Under the pieces are notes generated by a model. It was given only the letters and a program-made list of their open reading frames with translations. It did not search any database and was not told the origin of the DNA. A stretch of DNA of 64,000 nt, taken from assembly GCF_003670115.1 (NCBI RefSeq), contig NZ_QQTY01000004.1, positions 186,001-250,000 on the forward strand. Reading direction: 5' to 3'. This document shows positions 15,072-21,980 of this stretch, piece by piece (position 1 is the stretch's first letter; every line of letters begins with the position of its first letter). Position numbers and translations under genes: made by a program. The stretch is from Natronorubrum halophilum. GTDB taxonomy: Archaea > Halobacteriota > Halobacteria > Halobacteriales > Natrialbaceae.

Positions 15072-15863
15072 ATGAGTGAATCGGACAGTTTGGTCCCCGA
15101 ACGCGCTCTCGCGCGCACCTACGACGGTGGATATCACATCGACGGCTGGCAGAGTGTCACGGAATATCGGCGGGCGCTATCCTACGCGAGTCGGAACAAT
15201 GTGAAATCCGGAGCCACGGCCAACGCTCTCGAGTTACCACGTGGGCGGGTCCGAACGTGGCTCGAGGGTGGCTGTCCCGACCCTGCACGAGCGATCGACA
15301 TCGCTCGCGAGCACGGGTGGCTTGAGTGTACGTTCGGTGACCCCGAGTTCCAGGGTCTGAACGCGCTCGTCGCGAACATCTTTTCCGGCGGTTCGATCGC
15401 CGAGTCTACCTACGCGCCAGGGTTCGCGCTGAACCATCGCGGAGAAGACAGCCACGTTTTCGACGCGCTCGAGCTGGCCGGCGTTAAGTATCGCGTGGTC
15501 GACGATCGCGACGGCCGAGCCGATGAGGTCCGGCCGACGACGGATGCCAGTGTACTCGGTCGCGTGTTGGCCGTTCTTGGCGCTCCCGTGGGTCCGAAAG
15601 CTGATCAACACCTCTCGATTCCGGACTACCTTGAAGACGCGCCCGAGGGAGCCCGTGAGCAGTTTGTGTACGCCTATCTCGAGAATCGGGCGATCCCACA
15701 CGAGGGGAAAGCAACGCTCACGCTTCGCGAAGATCGGAACCGGGACTATCTCGAGGGACTGGCCACGTTGATCGACGACGTGGCCGGCGGCGGGGTCCGA
15801 ATCGGCGAGCGAGATATCGTGATCTCGAAATCGGCAACGGAGAATCTGGGGACAGTTCGATAA
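15072..15863 (+). CDS. HTH plus LAGLIDADG-like regulator
   Basis: 263 residues from ATG 15072 (MSESDSLVPERALARTYDGG). An HTH region lies at about 30-75 (YRRALSYASRNNVKSGATAN then LPRGRVRTWLEGG). The remainder has two repeats resembling a degenerate LAGLIDADG fold: LNALVANIFSGGSIAESTYA (about 95) and QFVYAYLENRAIPHEGKATL (about 197). The acidic catalytic residues of homing endonucleases are not in place, so a WhiA-like use of the fold as a regulator is more likely than DNA cleavage. Faces the phiH1-repressor-like gene convergently. Candidate lysogeny regulator; homology call is inference. Confidence 0.55.
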   Translation: MSESDSLVPERALARTYDGGYHIDGWQSVTEYRRALSYASRNNVKSGATANALELPRGRVRTWLEGGCPDPARAIDIAREHGWLECTFGDPEFQGLNALVANIFSGGSIAESTYAPGFALNHRGEDSHVFDALELAGVKYRVVDDRDGRADEVRPTTDASVLGRVLAVLGAPVGPKADQHLSIPDYLEDAPEGAREQFVYAYLENRAIPHEGKATLTLREDRNRDYLEGLATLIDDVAGGGVRIGERDIVISKSATENLGTVR

Positions 15864-15877
15864 CAGTAGTACGGTTT

Positions 15878-16156
15878 CTATTCGTCTGTCTCTAAGTCGC
15901 CAGCGTCGAGTTCTCCCTCGAGATACGCACGACCGCGGTCCGTAATTTGGTAAAATCCTGCATCTTCATCGTAGTATTCTACAAGGCCTTCATCCAGAAG
16001 CGGGCTCATTCTCTGCCGCACGTATCCGGCATTGAAATTGATATTTTCAGCAATCACACGTGGTGTCGCAACGATCTCTCGGTTCCCTTCATTCAGAAGG
16101 AACTCCAAGATGTGATCATCTGCATTCGTCATCCACGACACCCGTGGCCGTCGCAT
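15878..16156 (-). CDS. PhiH1-repressor-like winged-HTH protein
   Basis: 92 residues beginning MRRPRVSWMTNADDHILEFL. The sequence runs through a winged helix (about 28-80; ATPRVIAENINFNAGYVRQR then LLDEGLVEYYDEDAGFYQIT) into DRGRAYLEGELDAGDLE, the pattern of haloarchaeal proteins related to the Halobacterium phage phiH1 repressor. It is transcribed away from the integrase operon and toward the LAGLIDADG-like gene. The 550-base region between it and the integrase operon carries a dense cluster of palindromic sites (16479-16590), which are natural candidates for its operators. Most likely the lysogeny repressor. Confidence 0.8.
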   Translation of the reverse strand: MRRPRVSWMTNADDHILEFLLNEGNREIVATPRVIAENINFNAGYVRQRMSPLLDEGLVEYYDEDAGFYQITDRGRAYLEGELDAGDLETDE

Positions 16157-16478
16157 CTTGCCTGTTCTGACGCTTGAAACCAGAAAGTTCGTCCGGTTGT
16201 GTTTGGTGGACTGATCATGTCATGGTCCATGGCTAACAGAATCGTTAGTTAAATATAAGTAAATAGGGTGTTTGGATGCGGTCAACGGAAGCCAGACGGA
16301 CCCACCGGTACCCGGTCGGGTCCTCGTCAGAAACGCGGACCCGGTGCTTGGGACACCGGCCCGCTGGCCTCCGTAACCACAGTACGGAAGCATGTATTCA
16401 CGCAACGCTACGGGGGATAAAGCCCCCGATAGACGGCATCGATCGGCCCACGGCCCACAGCCTACGGCCGCCTCGAGT

Positions 16479-16590
16479 TCCGATATCGGAACTATCGGAA
16501 AGATAGCAAATCCCGACTCAACACTAACGAGAGCGTGTAAGTCACAGGATCCGACTATTTTCGGAACTATCGGAAATCACCTTCCGACAA
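16479..16590. promoter_or_regulatory. Operator / arm-site cluster before the integrase operon
   Basis: A perfect 14-bp palindrome ttccgatatcggaa lies at 16479-16492. A 16-bp sequence tcggaactatcggaaa occurs exactly twice, at 16486-16501 and 16561-16576 (75 bases apart), and a further half-site ccttccga lies near 16580. The half-site TATCGGAA or its complement therefore occurs at least four times in about 110 bases. Location between the divergent phiH1-like repressor and integrase operon suggests operator DNA; binding by integrase or its accessory proteins is the alternative. The remaining part of 16157-16478 shows no gene. Confidence 0.65.
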
Positions 16591-16608
16591 CTAAGAGGGT
16601 CGCATACA

Positions 16609-16706
16609 GTCGTTACAACGCACCGACGGACAGCAGCCGCGCGCGCCCCCAGTTCCAACTAACGGCGCACGCGGTGAGTCCGCGGTCCCACAACAGTGAG
16701 ACCATG
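16609..16706 (+). repeat. 98-bp leader repeat, provirus copy
   Basis: This stretch, ending exactly at the ATG of the 25-codon microORF, matches 18455-18552 outside attR at roughly three quarters to four fifths of positions by eye, with the same end point gtgagaccATG. Shared blocks include acaacgcac, gacggaca, cagccgcg, gcgcacgcg and gtccgcggtcccaca. It probably holds the integrase-operon promoter or leader. Confidence 0.6.
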
Positions 16707-16781
16707 ATTGAAATTACACGCAACCACAGTAAACGTACCGGAGGTAGTGCTGACGGCAAGCTACCCGAGGGGGATCGATGA
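16704..16781 (+). CDS. 25-codon microORF leading the integrase operon
   Basis: ATG 16704 to TGA 16779-16781 encodes MIEITRNHSKRTGGSADGKL plus PEGDR. Its stop overlaps the ATG of the next gene (gATGA), the same coupling used throughout the operon, and its start sits at the end of the duplicated leader. It could be a leader peptide that couples translation of the integration accessory genes or a short basic protein. Weak on its own; context raises the confidence. Confidence 0.4.
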   Translation: MIEITRNHSKRTGGSADGKLPEGDR

Positions 16782-16999
16782 GCGACGAGTTCCACGCCCT
16801 AGAGCGACAGGCCGACGCGATGGAACAACAGACGGCGGCCCTCGAGGCGATCGCGACGGAACTGCGCTACCAGAACGCGGCGCTCGTCGAGACGATCGAC
16901 GCGATCGACCAGCTGGCCACGCACGTCGACGACCGCGAGGGCGAGCTGATGAATGGGCTGGATCTCGCGGAGAACTGGGCGGACGGTGATGGGCGATGA
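16778..16999 (+). CDS. Integration accessory protein, SNJ2 Orf2-like position
   Basis: 73 residues beginning MSDEFHALERQADAMEQQTA, almost entirely helical with heptad-like hydrophobic spacing through about residue 50, so a short coiled-coil dimer is likely. It lies directly before the zinc-finger gene and the integrase with ATGA/GTGA overlaps. In SNJ2 the integrase operon has two small genes (Orf2, Orf3) needed for integration but not excision. Position and size make this the counterpart of one of them; sequence identity was not checked. Confidence 0.72.
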   Translation: MSDEFHALERQADAMEQQTAALEAIATELRYQNAALVETIDAIDQLATHVDDREGELMNGLDLAENWADGDGR

Positions 17000-17202
17000 G
17001 CCTGTACGGCGTCTGCTACGACTGCGGCAAGCACGCGACGCTTCGGTACAAACCGGACGTCGCGCTCGACGATCAGCCGCGACCGTCGGTCTGTAACGTC
17101 TGCCGGTCGCGTCGCGAAGAGCGGATGATCGAGCAGTTCCGCGAAGACCGAGCTGTTTCGCCGTACGTTCCACGGACTCCTGACGAGGGTGACTACGAGT
17201 GA
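16996..17202 (+). CDS. Integration accessory zinc-finger protein, SNJ2 Orf3-like position
   Basis: 68 residues beginning MSLYGVCYDCGKHATLRYKP. Knuckles CYDCGK (about 7-12) and CNVCRSRREE (about 34-43) form a zinc ribbon followed by a basic/acidic tail. Starts within the previous gene's stop (ATGA) and its own TGA overlaps the GTG of the integrase, so translation is coupled. With the coiled-coil protein upstream it reproduces the two-small-genes-plus-integrase operon of SNJ2-type recombination modules. Confidence 0.75.
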   Translation: MSLYGVCYDCGKHATLRYKPDVALDDQPRPSVCNVCRSRREERMIEQFREDRAVSPYVPRTPDEGDYE

Positions 17203-18221
17203 TCACCCCGGAAGAGATGACGCCACGTAAGGCGTGGCATCGGTATCTCGACGGTCGGCGTACGGAGATCACCGACGAAACGGCATCCACGTATCACTAC
17301 CGGCTGAAGCTGTTCGTCGAGTGGTGTGAGGATAACGAGATCGAGACAGTATCGGAACTCACTGGCTGGGTACTCGATCAGTACGAAAGTGCCCGCTCCG
17401 GCGAGGGTGTTGCTTCGACGACGCTCCACAACGAAATGGAGACGCTACAATCGTTCATCGAGTATCTCGAGCGGATCGAAGCTGTCGACGATGGGCTTGC
17501 CGATCGCGTGAACATTCCTGACGTGCCTGCCGACGAGAAGTCCCGAGAGACGAAACTCGAGGCAGATCGTGCACTCGGACTCATTCGCTACTACCGTTCG
17601 AGTAGTCGAGCAGGTTCGCAAAACCACGCGCTGCTCGAGGTCGCCTGGCATACGGGTGCGCGGTTGGGCGGGATCCGAGCGCTGGACTTGCGGGACTTCG
17701 ACGCCAGCGACCAGACACTCGAGTTTGTACACCGGCCAGAAACCGATACGCCGCTGAAGAACAAGCGCAACGGTGAACGGATCGTTGGGATACGAGACGG
17801 TGTCGCGAAGACGCTGAGACAGTACATTCAGTCTGACCGGTGGGAGAAGCACGACGATCACGGTCGACAACCGCTGTTTTCGTCACTCCAGGGCCGTCCG
17901 GCGACGACGACCATGCGCGCCTGGATGTACGCTGCGACCTTTCCGTGCGTTCAGGGTCCGTGTCCTCACGGACATGACCCTGAAACCTGTGAGTTCCGGA
18001 GTCATACCCACGCGAGCAAGTGCCCGTCCTCACGGGCTCCGCACCACGTTCGGACGGGCTCGATTACCTGGCACCAAGATCGTGGTGTTCCGCGCGAAGT
18101 GACCACAGAGCGAGTGAACGCTTCGCAGGATATCATCGATCGGTTCTACGACAAGGCAACCAAGCGCGAGCGGATGGAACTTCGACGCCGTCCGCACCTC
18201 GAAAAACTCGAAATCGAATGA
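17199..18221 (+). CDS. IntSNJ2-type tyrosine integrase
   Basis: 340 residues from GTG 17199 (GTGA overlap with the previous gene). An N-terminal SAM-like core-binding domain (about 1-105) precedes the catalytic domain: Arg 155 in HTGARLGGIRALDL, Lys in LKNKRNGERIVGI (about 187-198), APHHVRTGSITW (about 280-291) for the H-x-x-R box, and Tyr 317 in DIIDRFYDKATKRER. A Cys/His-rich insertion (CVQGPCPHGHDPETCEFRSH, about 250-269, plus a Cys at 275) before box II looks zinc-binding and is typical of haloarchaeal integrases of this group. Nothing is interrupted. It catalyses integration into and excision from tRNA-Pro; stop is 61 bases from attR. Confidence 0.88.
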   Translation: MITPEEMTPRKAWHRYLDGRRTEITDETASTYHYRLKLFVEWCEDNEIETVSELTGWVLDQYESARSGEGVASTTLHNEMETLQSFIEYLERIEAVDDGLADRVNIPDVPADEKSRETKLEADRALGLIRYYRSSSRAGSQNHALLEVAWHTGARLGGIRALDLRDFDASDQTLEFVHRPETDTPLKNKRNGERIVGIRDGVAKTLRQYIQSDRWEKHDDHGRQPLFSSLQGRPATTTMRAWMYAATFPCVQGPCPHGHDPETCEFRSHTHASKCPSSRAPHHVRTGSITWHQDRGVPREVTTERVNASQDIIDRFYDKATKRERMELRRRPHLEKLEIE

Positions 18222-18281
18222 GAGATATGTACGCAAAATTCGGCAGTTCGATCGACGCACAGTCCGGCGATTTTCGTCCTA

Positions 18282-18306
18282 GTTCAATACCGGGCGATCC
18301 CATACT
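18282..18306 (+). repeat. attR of the provirus
   Basis: Second copy of the tRNA-Pro 3' end. The final 17 bases (18290-18306) are identical to 1463-1479; upstream only gttcaa plus two swapped bases match, and the rest of the tRNA is absent, so this is not a functional tRNA gene. It follows the integrase gene directly. Confidence 0.88.
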
Positions 18307-18850
18307 TCCTGCTGCGAGCAAGCTCTCGAGCAGCGGGGACCGGAAACGCACGGCTTTAAAGCGGATCGAGGTTCCGTTCGAAGCGCAGGCTCTCGGGCGT
18401 GGTTCACGATCCGGGAGATCCATCCCAGTTGTGACTAGCAGAGCAGTCGGTACGGTCGAGACAACGCACAGACGGACAACAGCCGCGTGTGCCGCTGTAT
18501 CCAAAGCAACAGCGCACGCGATTCGTCCGCGGTCCCACAGAGTGAGACCATGTGCAGACTGGGACCCAAGTGTGGTAAGGGTGTCGACTGCCGTTCTAAC
18601 AGTCACACGTTCGAAGTCCGTCAGTACGCACCAGCGAACGCGACGGTCCGTCCCGTGGAAGACACGGGCCGATGGCGGACGCCGGCCATCAGAGGTGGAT
18701 GCTGGAGTCTCTCGCCGCGAGTTCCTCCGTGACATCCGCCGGGAGGGCGGCATCCGAACTGCTCGAGTCCGCAGCCTCGAACGAGTCACCTGAAAAAACA
18801 ATCAATGCAAGCCGAACGGCTTCCCAGACCCCCGTGCTCAGTGGAACTCG
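18307..18850. other. Decayed element remnant between attR and the chromosome
   Basis: The 98-bp leader of the integrase operon has a diverged copy at 18455-18552, ending at an ATG as in the provirus. From that ATG a 60-codon frame (18550-18732) starts MCRLGPKCGKGVDCRSNSHT, with CxxxxxxC pairs but no clear family. No integrase or attachment core is seen downstream. The simplest reading is the debris of an older, related element that used the same tRNA. 544 bases otherwise without a gene I would call. Confidence 0.5.
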
Positions 18851-19513
18851 ATGGCGGACTCTCGAGCCCGTGGCCGCGGTCGCATACGCGGACGGTTCAA
18901 GCGCTGGCTCATCAACGGCGTCGTGATCACGATTCCGCTCGTGATCACGCTGCTCGTGTTCGTCGTAGTTATCGACTTCGTTCTCGGTATCCTCTCGCCG
19001 GTCGTTCGGGGCCTCATCTACGTCTGGCCGAACGAGCCGTCCACCGAAATCGTCCAGTTCGCGACGCTCCTGTCCCTGTTCGTCTTTTTCCTGCTGGTCG
19101 GGATCGCCGCCGAGTACACGCCGGGCAGGTACATCTCCAGACGCGTCCACGCGACGATAGAAACGATTCCCGGTGTGAGCACGATCTACGAGAGCGTCCG
19201 TCGGGCCAGCCGGATGCTCATCGACGACGACACGGATCAGTTTCAGGACGTCAAACTCGTCGAATTCCCCCACCGGGACGCCTACATGCTCGGCTTTCTC
19301 ACCGCGACGACGCCACCCGCGATCGAGGACCGAATCGACGACGGCGAGATGATGACGATCATGGTCCCGCTCGGGCCGAATCCGACGACGAACGGGTTCA
19401 TCATGCACATACCCGCCGAACGCGTCTACGACGTCGACGTCACCGTCGAGGAAGCCGTTCGCTCGATCGCGACCCTCGGCGTCGCCTCTAACGAACTCGG
19501 AGGCGACGCCTGA
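18851..19513 (+). CDS. DUF502 family membrane protein
   Basis: 220 residues. A basic N-terminus RARGRGRIRGRFKRWLINGV leads into membrane segments at about 21-48 and 67-88, followed by a conserved soluble part: STIYESVRRASRMLIDD, then FPHRDAYMLGFLTA and GPNPTTNGFIMHIPAERVYD. These are the hallmark motifs of DUF502, a widespread family of unknown role in bacteria and archaea. First clearly chromosomal gene after the provirus. A GTG or ATG a few codons away does not change the call. Confidence 0.85.
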   Translation: MADSRARGRGRIRGRFKRWLINGVVITIPLVITLLVFVVVIDFVLGILSPVVRGLIYVWPNEPSTEIVQFATLLSLFVFFLLVGIAAEYTPGRYISRRVHATIETIPGVSTIYESVRRASRMLIDDDTDQFQDVKLVEFPHRDAYMLGFLTATTPPAIEDRIDDGEMMTIMVPLGPNPTTNGFIMHIPAERVYDVDVTVEEAVRSIATLGVASNELGGDA

Positions 19514-19804
19514 CCGGAAGACAGGTCAGCGGACGAGTCGTTCCGCACGCGGTACCAAAACAGATTGGGCACACATACATAACTGACGGAGAACGAGAAC
19601 TGGTGTGGCCACGCGAGGGAAGCGGAATACGGAACGCGGCGTGTGCGTCTTCAGCGTAGGATCCTGAAGGCGATTTCAGACAGCGATCGACGTGGTCCGA
19701 AACCGATCGTCAGCTTCTCCGGGCGATTTCGCTACGCTCCCGCGGCGAGCGACGACAGCAAGCGACAGTGGAGCCGCGATCAGTTTCGCCCCGCTTTGCG
19801 ACCA

Positions 19805-19810
19805 TTTATA
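19805..19810 (+). promoter_or_regulatory. TATA box of mcm
   Basis: tttata lies 27 bases before ATG 19837, the spacing of a leaderless haloarchaeal transcript. No Shine-Dalgarno sequence precedes the ATG, which fits leaderless initiation. The upstream stretch 19514-19804 (291 bases) shows nothing else. Confidence 0.65.
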
Positions 19811-19836
19811 CCCGATGGCACCCCTAGAACAGTGCA

Positions 19837-21939
19837 ATGGCGCAAGCGGGAAATTCTGAACTCGTCGACTCGTTCGAGCAGTTCTTCCGCAACTACTACG
19901 ACAACGAAATCAAGCAGCTTGCCCAGCAGTATCCGAACGAACAGCGTTCACTGCATATCGACTGGCAGGACCTCTACCGATACGATCCCGATCTCGCAGA
20001 CGACTTTCTCAATCAGCCCGAGCAGCTTCAGCGCTACGCCGAGGAGGCGCTTCGACTGTACGACCTGCCGATCGACGTGAGTCTCGGACAGGCTCACGTC
20101 CGGATCCGAAACCTTCCGGAGACGGAGTCCCCCGAAATTCGGGAGATTCGCGCCCGGAACATGAACTCCCTCGTCCAGGTCCACGGCATCGTCCGAAAGG
20201 CCACCGACGTTCGTCCGAAGATCGAGGAGGCCGCCTTCGAGTGCCAGCTCTGTGGCACCCTCACTCGTATCCCTCAGTCCAGCGGCGATTTTCAGGAGCC
20301 ACACGAGTGTCAAGGCTGCGAACGACAGGGGCCGTTCAAGGTGAATTTCGACCAATCGGAGTTCGTCGACTCCCAGAAACTCCGCATGCAGGAGAGTCCC
20401 GAAGGCCTTCGCGGCGGGGAAACGCCACAGTCGCTCGACGTCCACATCGAAGACGACATCACCGGCGAGGTCACTCCCGGCGATCACGTCTCCGCGACCG
20501 GCGTCCTCCGACTCGAGCAACAGGGCAACGACCAGGAGAAATCGCCCGTCTTCGACTTCTACATGGAGGGGATGTCCGTCGACATCGACGAAGAGCAGTT
20601 CGAGGACATGGACATCACCGACGACGACAAGAAGGCGATCTACGAAATTTCCAACCACGACGACGTCTACGAGCAGATGGTCGCCTCCATCGCGCCCTCG
20701 ATCTACGGCTACGAACAGGAAAAACTCGCGATGATCCTCCAGCTGTTCTCCGGCGTGACGAAGCAGTTGCCCGACGGCTCGAGGATCCGGGGTGACCTGC
20801 ATATGCTCCTTATCGGGGACCCTGGTACTGGTAAATCGCAGATGATCGGTTACATCAAAAATATCGCCCCTCGAGCCGTCTACACGTCCGGTAAGGGTTC
20901 GTCCTCAGCGGGTCTCACCGCCGCCGCGGTTCGCGACGATTTCGGTGATGGACAGCAGTGGACGCTCGAGGCCGGCGCGTTAGTTCTCGCCGATCGGGGT
21001 ATTGCAGCGGTTGACGAGCTAGATAAAATGCGATCGGAGGATAGGAGCGCCATGCACGAAGCCCTCGAGCAACAGCAGATTTCGGTCTCGAAAGCCGGCA
21101 TCAACGCCACGCTCAAGTCGCGCTGCTCGCTCCTGGGTGCGGCAAACCCCAAGTACGGTCGCTTCGACCACTACGAGCCGATCAGCGAACAGATCGACCT
21201 CGAGCCGGCGCTCATCTCGCGATTCGATCTCATCTTCACCGTGACGGACGAACCGGACGAGGAAAAAGATCGGAACCTCGCCGAACACATCATCAACACC
21301 AACTACGCGGGTGAGCTGACCACTCAGCGCGAGGAGATGACCTCGATGGACGTCTCGGGCGACGAGATCGAGGAGATGACCGAGAAGGTCGACCCGGAGA
21401 TCGACGCCGAACTCCTGCGGAAGTACATCGCCTTCTCGAAACAGAACTGCCACCCGCGAATGACGGAGGAAGCCCGAAACTCGATCCGGGACTTCTACGT
21501 CGACCTGCGCTCGAAGGGGACGGACGAAGACGCGCCGATCCCGGTAACGGCGCGAAAACTCGAGGCGCTGGTCCGGCTCTCCGAGGCCAGCGCCCGCGTG
21601 CGACTCTCGGATACGGTCGAACAGTCGGACGCGAACCGGGTCATCGAGATCGTCCGCTCGTGTCTGCAGGATATCGGCGTCGATCCCGAGACGGGCGAGT
21701 TCGACGCGGACATCGTCGAAGCCGGCACCTCGAAGTCCCAGCGCGACCGGATCAAGAACATCAAACAGCTGATCAGCGACATCGAGGAGGAGTACGACGA
21801 CGGCGCACCCGTCGATATCGTGTTGGATCGGGCCACAGAGATCGGGATGGACCAGTCCAAGGCCGAACACGAGATCGAGAAGTTAAAACAGAAAGGCGAG
21901 GTCTACGAGCCGAGTACGGACAACCTCCGGACGACGTAG
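19837..21939 (+). CDS. mcm: Replicative DNA helicase MCM
   Basis: 700 residues, the normal length of an intein-free archaeal MCM. Order: N-terminal domain A (about 1-110), zinc ribbon with FECQLCG and HECQGCER (about 133-160), OB strand region, AAA+ core with Walker A GDPGTGKSQM (about 327-336), Walker B AAVDELDKM (about 390-398), sensor 1 GAANPKYGRFD, arginine-finger motif ISRFDLIF, and a C-terminal winged helix (about 620-700). Forms the hexameric 3'-5' helicase of the replication fork with GINS and Cdc45/RecJ-like protein. Codon use is strongly G/C-ending except in two patches at Walker A and Walker B. Confidence 0.97.
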   Translation: MAQAGNSELVDSFEQFFRNYYDNEIKQLAQQYPNEQRSLHIDWQDLYRYDPDLADDFLNQPEQLQRYAEEALRLYDLPIDVSLGQAHVRIRNLPETESPEIREIRARNMNSLVQVHGIVRKATDVRPKIEEAAFECQLCGTLTRIPQSSGDFQEPHECQGCERQGPFKVNFDQSEFVDSQKLRMQESPEGLRGGETPQSLDVHIEDDITGEVTPGDHVSATGVLRLEQQGNDQEKSPVFDFYMEGMSVDIDEEQFEDMDITDDDKKAIYEISNHDDVYEQMVASIAPSIYGYEQEKLAMILQLFSGVTKQLPDGSRIRGDLHMLLIGDPGTGKSQMIGYIKNIAPRAVYTSGKGSSSAGLTAAAVRDDFGDGQQWTLEAGALVLADRGIAAVDELDKMRSEDRSAMHEALEQQQISVSKAGINATLKSRCSLLGAANPKYGRFDHYEPISEQIDLEPALISRFDLIFTVTDEPDEEKDRNLAEHIINTNYAGELTTQREEMTSMDVSGDEIEEMTEKVDPEIDAELLRKYIAFSKQNCHPRMTEEARNSIRDFYVDLRSKGTDEDAPIPVTARKLEALVRLSEASARVRLSDTVEQSDANRVIEIVRSCLQDIGVDPETGEFDADIVEAGTSKSQRDRIKNIKQLISDIEEEYDDGAPVDIVLDRATEIGMDQSKAEHEIEKLKQKGEVYEPSTDNLRTT

Positions 21940-21980
21940 CAGATCCGAGTCGACGCGACTCGAGCCTCGATGTCGGTCGG

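Larger units (their letters stand above)
1463..18306 (+). mobile_element. Integrated betapleolipovirus-like (SNJ2-like) provirus
   Basis: The element is about 16.84 kb between the two copies of the 17-bp core, close to the size of the temperate pleolipovirus SNJ2 (about 17 kb). It holds three recognisable modules. The first is a minus-strand structural block (13990 down to 9020) in pleolipovirus order: VP3-like, spike VP4-like, two membrane proteins and a VP8-like P-loop ATPase. The second is an integrase operon next to attR with two small genes directly upstream, as in SNJ2. The third is a regulatory section with a phiH1-repressor-like gene. The attL-proximal end carries overlapping zinc-ribbon genes and a 539-residue HTH protein. 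No frameshift or stop interrupts the core genes, so it looks potentially active. The assignment rests on gene order, lengths and domain architecture seen here plus knowledge of the family; no alignment was run. Confidence 0.88.

Noticed and set aside
15072-15863. Active homing endonuclease
   Set aside because: The expected acidic catalytic residues of LAGLIDADG motifs are not visible; the flanking regulators favour a regulatory role.
18282-18306. Second tRNA-Pro gene at attR
   Set aside because: Only the 3' 25 bases are present; there is no D arm, anticodon arm or 5' acceptor strand.
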